Shown: one piece after another, positions 33,408-43,419 of the stretch
Position numbering within the stretch: position 1 is the first letter of the stretch
Layout of the letters: each line of letters begins with the position of its first letter
Assembly: GCA_039657365.1 (NCBI GenBank)
Contig: CM077585.1
Coordinates: forward strand, 42,595,772-42,659,771
Direction of reading: 5' to 3'
DNA: 64,000 nt
Source of the DNA: Stephania yunnanensis
Taxonomy: Eukaryota > Streptophyta > Magnoliopsida > Ranunculales > Menispermaceae
The notes under the pieces: model-generated
What the model was told of the DNA's origin: nothing
What the model saw: the letters and a program-made list of their open reading frames with translations, nothing else
The model's database searches: none
Translations under genes and position numbers: made by a program

Positions 33408-36400
33408 ATGACCTCTTCAAGTAACAATAATCCATTGTCACTGCGATCCATCCTTGAGAAGGATAAGCTATCTGGGACTAACTTTCTTGATTGGTTCAGA
33501 AACTTGAGAATTGTTCTTAAGCATGAATGCAAGTTGTATGTCTGGATGCTCCAATCCACGAGGACCCACCGACCAATGCTACGAAAGTTGTGAAGGATGC
33601 GCATAATAAGCATGTCAACAATTCTACTGATGTTGCATGTATTATGTTGGCAACTATGGTTCCTGAACTTCAGAAAGACATGGAACTAATGGAAGCCTAC
33701 GACATGGCTATAACTCTGAAGGAAATGTTCTAACAACAAGCTAGACAAGAAAGGTTCGAGACAGTCAAGAACCTACATTCTTGCAACATGACTGAGGGTG
33801 CGTCAGTTAGTCCTCGAGTTTTGAAGATGAAGGGCTATGTTGACCAGCTTGATAGACTCAGATTTCCCATAAGCCAAGAGTTGGTTACATATTTGATCCT
33901 GAATTCATTACCAGAGAGTTACTCACAATTTGTGATGAACTACAATATGAATAATAAGGAGAAATCAATCTCAGAGTGGCATTTGATGCTCAAAACTGCT
34001 GAACAAAATATCAAGAAACCCTCTAGTAATATGTTGATGGTCTAAATGGGAAAGGGAATGAAGAAGAAAGGCAAAGGCAAGGCTAGAGTTGCCAAGGCAG
34101 TTGCTGCACCTGTCGCAAAGCCTATGGAACAAGTCAAGACCCGGCCTGTTCCTGCTTCAAAACACCCAAAAGAAAAGGAAGAAAATTGTCATTTCTGTAA
34201 TCAAACCTATCTTTGGCATTGTCGTCTCGGACACATAAACGAGAAACGCATAATGAAGCTCCATAAAGATGGGCTTCTTGATTCATTTGATTTAGAAACA
34301 TATGAAACGTGCGTATCTTGTTTACTAGGCAAGATGACTAAAAGTCCCTTTCTGACAGGACACGGTGAAAGGGCAAGTGATTTATTGGGTCTAATACATG
34401 CGATGTATTCGGTCCTATAAACACAATTGCTAGAGGAGGTTATCGATCTTCGCATTACATTTTCGATTATTTCAAAGCGAGATATGTTTATGTATATCTT
34501 ATGAAACATAAAGTGAATCATTTGAGATGTTTTGAACGTTTCAAATTGAAGTGCAGAATCAACTTGGTAAAACTATCAAAACACTTCGATCAGATCGAGG
34601 TGGTGAATATTTAAGCCAAGAATTTGATGATCATCTTAGAAATTATGGGATTGTCTCCCAATTGACTCCACCAGCGACTCCACAATGGAATGGAGTTTCT
34701 GAAAGGAGAAATCGAACCTTATTAGATATGTTTCGATCTACGATGAGTCATTCAGATCTTCCATTATCCTTTTGGGGTTTGCATTACAAACTGCAGCTTT
34801 CACTATAAATCGAGTTCCTTTTTAAAGCGGTTGATAAAACACCATATGAGATATGGTACGGGAAGAGACCTAGTTTGTCTTTTCTTAAGATTTGGGGTTG
34901 TAAGGCTTACGTAAAGCGACAAGTCTCAGAAAAACTAGCACCTAAATCGACAAGTGTTTATTTGTGGGGTATCTAAGGAAACAAAAGGATATTACTTTTA
35001 TAATCCCATTGAGAACAAAGTGTTTGTTGCTCGGTATGGTGCCTTTATGGAAAAACAGTTTATTTCAAAAGACACTAGTGGGAGAAAATAAATCTTGAAG
35101 AAGTTCAAGAATCACGAGGTAAACATCTGAACCGCTTTGGAAGTTCAACAACATTCGAACCGAGTTTAACCTCCACAAGTGACACGAGGCCCACGTAAAT
35201 CTAGTAGGGTAAGACATGAGCCGAGTGATTCGGATTTCTCATTTGCGATAGTTGTGATGTGTTGCTTATAGACCAAAATGAGCCCACCACTTATCGGAGG
35301 CTATGTCCGGACCAGGACTCGGATAAATGGCTAAGTGCCATGAATTCCAAGATGCAATCCATGTATTATAACCAAGTTTGGAACTTGGTTGATTTACTGA
35401 AGGTGGTAAGACCATTGGATGTAAATGGGTTTTCAAGAATAAAGCGACATGGATGGCAATGTGCATACTTTTAAAGCAAGACTTGTAGCAAAAGGTTTGA
35501 GGCAGACTCAAGATTTTGATTATGATGAAACGTTTTCGCCAGTAGCCATGCTTAAATCCATAAGAATTTTAATTGTCATTGCTGCATATTATGACTATGA
35601 GATATGACAAATGGATGTAAAAACAACATTTCTTAATGAAAAGCTGCTTGAGGACGTGTATATGACACAACCTGAAGGTTTTGTACATCCTGAGAATTCT
35701 AGGATGGTATGCAAGCTTCAAAGATCCATTTATGGATTAAAACAAGCTTATCCAAGTTGGAATCTTCGTTTTGATGATTCAATCAATGATTTTGGTTTTA
35801 TTAAGAACGAAGATGAGCCTTGTGTATACAAGAAGGTCAGTGGGAGTGTAGTTTTTCTGGTACTGTATGTTGATGATATATTACTCATTGGAAATGGCAT
35901 CCCAACATTGCAGAGTGTCAAGTCTTGGTTAGGGAAGTATTTCTCAATGAAAGACTTAGGAGATGCAGCCTATATCCTAGGGATAAGGATCTATAGGGAT
36001 AGATCTAAGAGGCTAATCGGTCTAAGTCAGAGTGTTTACATAGACAAGGTGCTGTATAGGTTCAGTTTGCAAGACTCTAAAAGAGAATTGTTGCTAATGT
36101 CTCATGGCATAAGTCTCAGCAAGAATCAATGTCCTAAGACAAATGATGAGCGAGACCGTATGAATAAGATTCCATATGCATCAGCTATTGGATCTATCAT
36201 GTATGCCATGTTATGCACTCGACTTTGATGTATCATATGCTTTGAGCACTACAAGCGAGATATCGTCAGATCCAGGTGAGAGTCACTGGATAGCAATAAA
36301 GAACATCCTTAAGTACTTAAGAAGGACTAAGGAAGTGTTCTTAATCTATGGAGGTATTGAAAATGATCTAGTTGTAAATGGTTACACAGATGCAAGTTTT

Positions 36401-36846
36401 CAAACTGATATAGATGATTTTAGATCGCAATCTGGATATGTGTTTATTTTGAATGGGGGTGCGGTAAAAGTGAAAAGTTTGAAGCAAGAGGCGTGACAGA
36501 TTCTACAATGAAGTTTGAGTATATTGGAGTGTCCGATGCAAGGCAAAGGAGGCAGTTCAGATCAAAAAGTTCATTTATGAACTAGGTGTGGTTTCAAGTA
36601 TTGCTAACCCTGTTTGTTTGTATTGTGACAATAACAGGGCAATAACACAGGCCAAGGAACCTAGATCACATCACAGATCTAAACATATACTCGGGCGTTT
36701 TCATCTCATTAGAGAAATTATTGAGAGGGAGACGTAAAGATTTGCAGAGTACCTACTGAAGACAACGTTGTGGATCCATTGACAAAAGCTCTTCCACAAG
36801 CAAAACATGATGGTCATGTTATATCATTAGGCATTAGATGCATGTA
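33408..36846 (+). pseudogene. Copia 2 gag-pol relic lacking protease
   Basis: Gag starts at MTSSSNNNPLSLRSILEKDK (33408). SGTNFLDWFRNLRIVLKHE and MKGYVDQLDRLRFPISQELV follow, then a SSNMLMV terminus and an in-frame TAA (34043-34045). The next frame continues directly with a lysine-rich stretch and half a zinc knuckle (CHFCNQ). It runs straight into TYLWHCRLGHINEKRI and CVSCLLGKMTKSPF (integrase HHCC). No protease DTGA-type motif exists. Integrase has lost the first Asp by a small indel near 34400 but keeps TLRSDRGGEYLSQEF and GVSERRNRTLLDM. RT contains MDVKTTFLNEKLLEDVYMT, RSIYGLKQAYPSWNLRFD and LYVDDILLIGN, with the catalytic YVDD intact (about 35865). RNase H follows with YTDASFQTD. Frame breaks near 33540, 34420, 34800, 35100, 36230 and 36490 abolish function. 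The family resembles the Tork/Angela side of Copia, a tentative placement. Confidence 0.92.
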
Positions 36847-38239
36847 TGTTGGGGCATGTGCCCTAGGTCAATCCATTAACTGTCTTTATGAATACTTTTA
36901 GTTAATAGAATAGAGGATTTCATTTGCTGTTTATTATAATTAATTTGCATTTTTGCATTATAATAAGATCCATGGGTATTTACATAAATATCCTAAATGT
37001 CCCTAGTCGATCATTATACTGGGAACTATAATGAATTAAGACTAGTGTGAGTCTTGATTGATGATCATATGATGACTATACGTATAGGGATACGAATCAA
37101 GATCACGAGTACTTGTTAGGGAACAAAGTACTGGACCAACCCGCTATGAGAGCATCACATGGATTAAGTCATAGTTGTTTCTCATGATAAGTATATATTC
37201 GAGTCCTCTGACTCGAGATTACCAGAGACTTCAACATTAGGAACACAGTGATTTGACACAATCAAACGTTGTCTTTAACCTTAGGACGATTATAAAGGTT
37301 GTGATTGGTTCTTGTGTGAGCAATGTGATGAAGTTGTGTAATCGAGATAGAATTTGTCCCTCTCATATAAAGAGAGATATCTAGTGGATCCCTCGATGAG
37401 TTAGACTGTTAAAAGGCCTAGTTTAAGTGAATTGATATTGATCAATGTCACTTGGATGTTTTCAGTCTACCTAGAGATCGAGACTAGTACGATTGAACAT
37501 GTTGGATGACAATTCCATGCCTTATGTTTGATCAAAAGGATATCGTGTGACAAAAGGATGTTATATACACTATTGATTAGGTTGTTTCGATTTGATATTC
37601 GTACAACTTGGGTAGTCATAATGTCTTGCTAGAGGCCGCTTATGACTTGTATACCAAAATGTGTTTTGGTACACTACCAACGTTGTATGAGCCTATTGGG
37701 TCGCACACTAAGAATGGTTTTGCGAGATTTTAAGATGGTTCAGAAAAATGAATTTTATCTGATAAAAATAATGACAGAAACGTCCTTGTGGTGTATTACA
37801 CTTATACTTCTTTAAGTAAAGGTATATGTGTATCTTACTTAACCGTCTATATACAAGGGTTGTATAAATAGACGTTTTAAGTTTGAACACAAAGACGAAA
37901 GATCAAAAAGGCCAAAACTCTTTTTTCGTTTGAGAAACGACTTAGGGTTTTTGGTATGCTCTGGATCATTTTGGAGAGAAAAACAAAAGGTTTGGTATTC
38001 TCTCGAAGCTAGCACTTCGAATCTCGGCCGCCGTTCGTGCGTGGACTACTGGTAGAGGGCGTTCGTCGTTGGCAGCGCCTTAGAGATCGATCAACCTTCA
38101 GAAAGGTATATTGCGACTGAGGTATGATTAAGTTTTTCATGGTTTAAACGTTTTAATGGAATTAGATTCGGATCATGTTGGGGTTTTTGTCAAAATTGTT
38201 TTTGTAATTTCCGCTGCGTATGAACCCCAAAACCCAACA
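36847..38239 (+). repeat. Copia 2 3' LTR
   Basis: 1393 bases. Adjoins the end of pol directly (ATGCATGTA then TGTTGG) without the usual purine tract. Ends at the CCTGA duplication. Confidence 0.94.
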
Positions 38240-38244
38240 CCTGA

Positions 38245-38640
38245 CACCCTGATAGATGAAACCGACCTATTTTTCTCTGTTGTTGAGTGCGACGACAAAG
38301 GATGAACATATGGACTAGGGTGGACACCTTTGGGGTCACGACGCTAACATGCTACAGCTGGAGGAGTGTAGTTGGAGATGGAGCTGGATCTTCTCGGCCT
38401 ATTTCTTCTCCTAATGAGCCTGTCGAGCTTTTGCGGAGGGACTTCTAAACGATGTAGACATACATTCTTCAGGTTATTTAGGATCGCACTCTAACCGAAG
38501 ATTAGTTTCGAGAGGTCCAAGGCTAGTTGTGTCGCATGAAGCATCTAATGAACAGACTTGGGATTCATTCGCGCCAGCGCCTCCGAGAGATGTACCAGTC
38601 GATGACTAAGAGACTAACGACGATCTCTACGATTGAATTG
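38245..38640 (+). pseudogene. Transposase_24-type CACTA gene, 3' part
   Basis: Directly after the Copia TSD the frame continues with DTLIDETDLFFSVVECDDKG, a stop, then YGLGWTPLGSR, matching the C-terminal part of Transposase_24 proteins. Further on come RLREMYQSMTKRL and a final stop near 38637. Together with 28716-30315 it forms one split pseudogene. Confidence 0.8.
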
Positions 38641-39244
38641 ACTTCCTTGTATATTTAGCCTTGGGTTGTTCATATCTTGTTTTGTATATTTTCATATTTG
38701 TAATTAACGTTTTTTTATTCTATTTAATTCATTTTGATTAATGGACTTCAGTTATAAACTTTCATTTCCTTTAATTTTCTTGTCCGTATAGTTATTCAGA
38801 ATAAATTATATAATGTATATTAAAATATATTATTTAAAAAATAATTATTAATAAAAATTTATAAAGAATTTTTAAATTTAAATATTATTTATAAATAATA
38901 TTATTTTCAAACATTTCATTTAAAATTTAATTTTAATTGAATTTTAGAAATTTCATAAAATTATTAAATATTATATATAATAGTTTTTGCATTTATATAA
39001 AAAAATATATAATAGTTAAATATTTTAAATATTCACATTTAATTTCATTTGAAATTTAATAACTTTTAATAAAGTTTTTACTATTTCGTTTTTTAAATTA
39101 ATTTTATTACTAATATTGAATTTTAAATTTTTAAATATTTTATTATATTATATATAATAGTTTTAGCATTTTATAAATATAAAATATTTATAAATATTAA
39201 TTATTATATAATATATAATAAAAATCTTTTTTAAAAGAATTTCC
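38641..39244. other. AT-rich 3' region of the CACTA
   Basis: Very AT-rich, with many short complementary TTAAATATT/AATATTTAA runs. No coding content. It probably includes the 3' UTR of the transposase transcript. Confidence 0.6.
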
Positions 39245-39600
39245 TCAATTTAGCGACGGGGTTAGCGACGGGCCCTTGTCGCTAACCCCGAACCACGTGG
39301 CTGGTAATGAGGCATGTCAACAATTAGCAATGGTTCAATAGCGACGGGTCCACGGGGCATGTCAAAAAAGTTTCGACCACAACCAAGTGGCAATTTAGCG
39401 AAGGGATGTGGCAACGGGATCAGCGACGGGTTCCCGTTGCCAAATCTGACACACTGTCGCTAAAAAAATTAGCGACAGGGTTTCTCGTCGCTAACACGGT
39501 ACAACGACGGGAAATACCGGATTAGCGACGGGTTCCCCGTCGCTAATTTTCGCTAATCCCCCATCGCTAATCATCGCTAATCCGATATCCTTTTGTAGTG
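39245..39600 (+). repeat. CACTA 3' subterminal repeats and terminus
   Basis: At least ten copies of a TTAGCGACGGG-type motif in both orientations, some forming small palindromes (AGCGACGGG...CCCGTCGCTAA). The block ends in CCTTTTGTAGTG at 39600. Confidence 0.92.
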
Positions 39601-42443
39601 ATTCTGGATTTTCCTACACATAGCACGTTAAGCGTGCTAGATAGCACGCTACCTGCAAGTAGCACGCTAATTTGTGTAAGTAGCGCGCTAAGGGAGTCAC
39701 TAGTGTGCTAGATTAACTACCCAGCGCGCTTGGTGCTCTAGACAACATACTGACTGCAATTTCTTAACTTAAACTCAAACACCTTAAACAATCTTAACAA
39801 CCTAAATGAGGGTTTAAACACATTATAAAACATGTCAGATGATACCAGGAGCCTAGGGAAGAGTTTTGGAGATTCGGGTACGAGATTTAAGGTATCGAAA
39901 AATCGGATTAGCATAAGAGCATGGCGTGGTTTGTAAGTAAGCCAATTGATATAATTATTTTCATTTCTTTTCTATTATGCTTCTTGTTACCGTCATTTGG
40001 GTTGATGAGCCTGTTGTACTCTTGATGCCATGACTTTGTTGTTTCATCTCATTTCATGAGTTTGTTATATTGGCATTAATTTATGTTTAAGTGGTATTCA
40101 TTGACTCTTATTCACATGATATGTCATTCTTGGTTGTTAAGTGTGTAAATCAAGTAGAATAGCATGCTATTAGGTAGGATTCTAAGGTAATGTGGATTTT
40201 TTTCCTTTATGCATTAGTTATGCAAGTTTAATAGTTTCAAAAATCGAAGGAGGCCAATTTGGTCCCACCTTTGCACTGGGCGACGAGGGACCCGCGAGAC
40301 CCACACTAGTGGATCCACAAAGTAAATTTAATGGGGAATTGGAATTTATAATCTGACTTCTTGTTGATGTAATATATGTCCTAAATTGTTTAGATTCGCA
40401 AGGCGGTTCGCCATGGACCCTGATCGCGTGAGGATCGAGAATAGGATTCGCGAAGAATCGAGGTAAGTGGGGAGCTTCACTCATACATTAAATATGGCTT
40501 GAATATTAGATAAATAGAAATATCACGTTTATATTGAAAGACTTGGGATTGAGTAGCATTTAGTCAATGGTATGAATATGCTAATCTATGGGACATATGT
40601 GATATAAACACTTGTGTTATTCGATCAAAAGTGGTGATGTGACAGTATGCTCATCAAAAGAGAGTGGTTCGCACCACGAGTAGTGGTGGCGTGGCAATGT
40701 GTCCACCAAAAGAGAGTGGTCCGCGCCACGAATTGCAGTGGTGTGGTTATGATCCCACCAAAAAGATAGTGGCCTGCACCATGAAATATCAAGTTCACAA
40801 GTAGTCACAATCAGTGATGGCTTGAAAACACTTACTGTTGGTTTGATGGAACTAGGTGGAGGTCACAATGGCCATTATGACCACCAATGGTTCACATTAC
40901 CTCGAGGGTGTGTGTTTTGATCACCGAATTTATACCATTAGCTAGACTGCATTAAATGGAATAATGACTTATATTTATTACTATTTTTATGGTAATTCTC
41001 TGGTTGAATGCATAAATGAAGTTTATTTACGAATTGCGAGTTCACTTTCATGATGTGGTTTCAAAAGAATACTCGTTTTCTTGCTTATTGAAATATGAAT
41101 CTTCTTTTAAGTTATACTGGACTCGGAACTTGTTTACACCCTTTTTCACGAACAAGAATCATGTCTTCACTACTATTCATTCAATGCTTTACAATTCAGT
41201 TTACTACTTCACGTAATTATTTTGCTTTATAGGTAATACTTACTTATCAGGTATCTACATAGGCACTAAATTGAGAAAATGGAAATGCGACAACTTGAAG
41301 CTTTCACTCTTAATGTGAGTCTTATATTGTATTATCTATGTATTCGTTTTCGAAACTATTAAACTTGTGTTACATTTTAAATAGGTCTTTTGGGTAGTTT
41401 GAACACTATCTCTCTGGTAGTTGACTTATTTGAAAGCCTTTATATGACCTCACTTGGTTGTACAAAATGAAAACTCAATTATAGTTCTTTGGTAGACATA
41501 TGAATTTTTTTTATATTTTTATTCCGTATTTTTATTTCCATATTGTATTTATGATTATTTCACAAGTTGTTTAGGCGAGCCAAATTGTTTGCTCGGGCCT
41601 AATTCAGTTGTTAGGCTTGGGAGGCGGTCTAGTCTGAGCGATTCGACCCCAGATCGGGGAGGGTCATTTCATATATATATATATATATACGAGAAACAGA
41701 CAACATGAGTATATTTACGCCCTAAATAATGGAACAGAGTTTATGTGATGTAATTTCATAGTTAACCGACCATAGATGATTACTGCTTCACCGAGTGTCA
41801 GTTTCATGATGTTTAATTGAAGTATCTTATAACATGATTATTATTTCAGCTTTCTTCGCTATTATTATGCTTTCAGATACTTGTTGTACATATAGAAATG
41901 TGGATAAATGTATCTAAGTATTACTTTCTACATTACTGTACCCATCGTCTTTTTTAGGACTTTGGGTACAGATACATCGAGTAGCTGACCGGGAAAACAG
42001 AAGATTGATGATTAGTTTTGAGCCGTTAGAATATAATTTCTACTACTTTTATAGGTGATCATTTTGTGTATCTATTGTTTATGCCTTTTGTATAACTTTG
42101 GATTGTTTAATCAGTTGAGAGACTAGACTTCTCTACTGTCTCGTATATTATTTTGGTTAGTTTTATATGATCGTCGATTTACTTGGTTTCCATAATAGAA
42201 ATTTTATATAAATGCTTTTGCTAATTTTATTAAGTCTTTCGCTGAAAATTAAGGTAATAATAACGACATCTTAATTAACTCTGATAATATTGAATTAAAT
42301 AGTAACTAAGTTGATCACGTGTAATGAAGTGAATGAGATGAAAAGGCCAACTAATACGTTGTTAATTCTTATATGGCGTGAGTGAGGGCTTAATGACCGA
42401 ATTAGGCTGGGCAGTACCAGGTTTGGGGAGCCGGGCCGTCACA
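39601..42443 (+). mobile_element. Chromovirus-type solo LTR, right part
   Basis: Begins with the duplicated ATT of the CACTA insertion and continues the LTR that started at 9833. Shared landmarks with the LTR at 50941 are the ACCAGGA block (39844, compare 52499), a GATTCGGGTACGA block, the conserved GAGGTAAGTGGGG (40459), and a GACTTTGGGTACAGA region near 41957. It closes with GGCTGGGCAGTACC and GGGCCGTCACA at 42443. A threefold tandem repeat with the core AAAGAGAGTGGT(T/C)CGC (40657-40790) occupies the place where other LTRs here carry different tandem repeats. Confidence 0.78.
40625..40795. repeat. Threefold short tandem repeat in LTR
   Basis: Three units of about 55-60 bases containing GTCCACCAAAAGAGAGTGG or close variants, with CACCACGA between them. 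Confidence 0.8.
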
Positions 42444-43419
42444 ACATTGCACACACATAATGAAGATGAAGGAAATATGAAATGAAAGCATAGTAATTCA
42501 TTACCTAGATGAATTTGTGAACTAAAAGCTTTCTCAATATTAGAATACAAGTTAATTTACATTGTTTTATTAGAATAGAATACTTTAGTTAAATATAAAC
42601 AAAAGAGATCTTCTTAACAATAGAGTGAAATTCAACTATATGATGTATGTCTACATAAACCTTTCCTAGAGGAGCGATATCCGTAATCAAATTTTGTTGA
42701 TCACATTATTACTACAATTAAGCCTTTATACTTGCGGTTACGATCAAGTTTTTGGCGTTGTTGCCGAGGATAGGTAGCCATAATTAGTTTAGTTAAGTTT
42801 GCATAATCGTTAAGAATTTTAATTTTATATAATTTTTTTAATTTGATTGACCACTGCACTTGATCTACTTTCTTTTGTCTTTGGTGTCTCAAGGATGTAA
42901 AGAATGTATAGCTATCATGTTAAGGAACCAAACAGTGAAATCCTTGATAAAATCTATAGATTCGTCTATCTAAGTGAAGCTGTTCGAGACTATACCACAT
43001 ACTAAGCACTACCAATCGCGAGTGATTTGGCATGGACGAAATATAAACATCCATATTATAACTAGTATGGATTTACAAGATTTGTGGGTAGTCAAGAGCA
43101 TTGCAACTACACATAAGGAAATGAATCATGACATAATCATTAAAGCTTTTACAACCCTCACATTCAAAATGTCTATCAACCATCATGGAGTTCTCACGAG
43201 ATTTGGCAAGCACGAAAATATCAAGAGATAGATGAACAACCGTCTATTACTTCACGAGAGCAAATGATAAGAAAACGACTAAGTAGAGCGAGAATTGATA
43301 AGTTAGTATTTATATATATTTAGTAGTTTGTTTTAGTATATTTAATATGCAAAGTATCTAAAATATATATTTAAATATATTTTTGGTTGTTTTTAGGTGA
43401 AACGGAGTGCGCGGTTGAA
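42444..43419 (+). mobile_element. Tat/Athila-like retroelement relic with PBS-like site
   Basis: At 42748 the sequence TTTTTGGCGTTGTTGCCGAG closely resembles the TGGCGCCGTTGCCGGGG block that marks the primer-binding region of Athila/Tat Gypsy elements in plants (complementary to the tRNA-Asp 3' end). Upstream AT-rich sequence may be the end of an LTR. Downstream, an 85-codon frame (42974-43231) has no domain I can name. Too diverged for firm boundaries. Confidence 0.4.

Larger units (their letters stand above)
30316..38239 (+). mobile_element. Copia element 2, full length, plus strand
   Basis: Direct LTRs of 1390 and 1393 bases (30316-31705 and 36847-38239) with TGTTGGGGCATG ... AAAACCCAACA ends and the target-site duplication CCTGA (30311-30315 and 38240-38244). 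The PBS adjoins the 5' LTR. The polypurine tract that should precede the 3' LTR is missing. Same family as Copia 1 and 3. Inserted in an exon of the CACTA Transposase_24 gene. Confidence 0.96.
10655..39600 (+). mobile_element. CACTA (En/Spm) transposon with nested insertions
   Basis: The left terminus CACTACAAAAAAAGG (10655) and the right terminus CCTTTTGTAGTG (ending 39600) are inverted copies. They are flanked by an identical 3-bp duplication, ATT, at 10652-10654 and 39601-39603, which is diagnostic for CACTA elements. Both ends carry subterminal TAGCGACGGG-type repeats. Inside are a decayed tnp2 gene and a decayed Transposase_24 gene, both on the plus strand. Later insertions (LINE plus Copia 1, a 2.0-kb solo LTR, Copia 2) account for about 20 kb, leaving a CACTA core of roughly 8.5 kb, a normal size for an autonomous plant element. 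Both genes contain stops and frameshifts, so it cannot now supply transposase. Confidence 0.93.

Noticed and set aside
42974..43231. 85-codon frame after the PBS-like site, considered as gag start
   Set aside because: I could not match it to any Gypsy or Copia gag motif, so it is described as part of the relic only.
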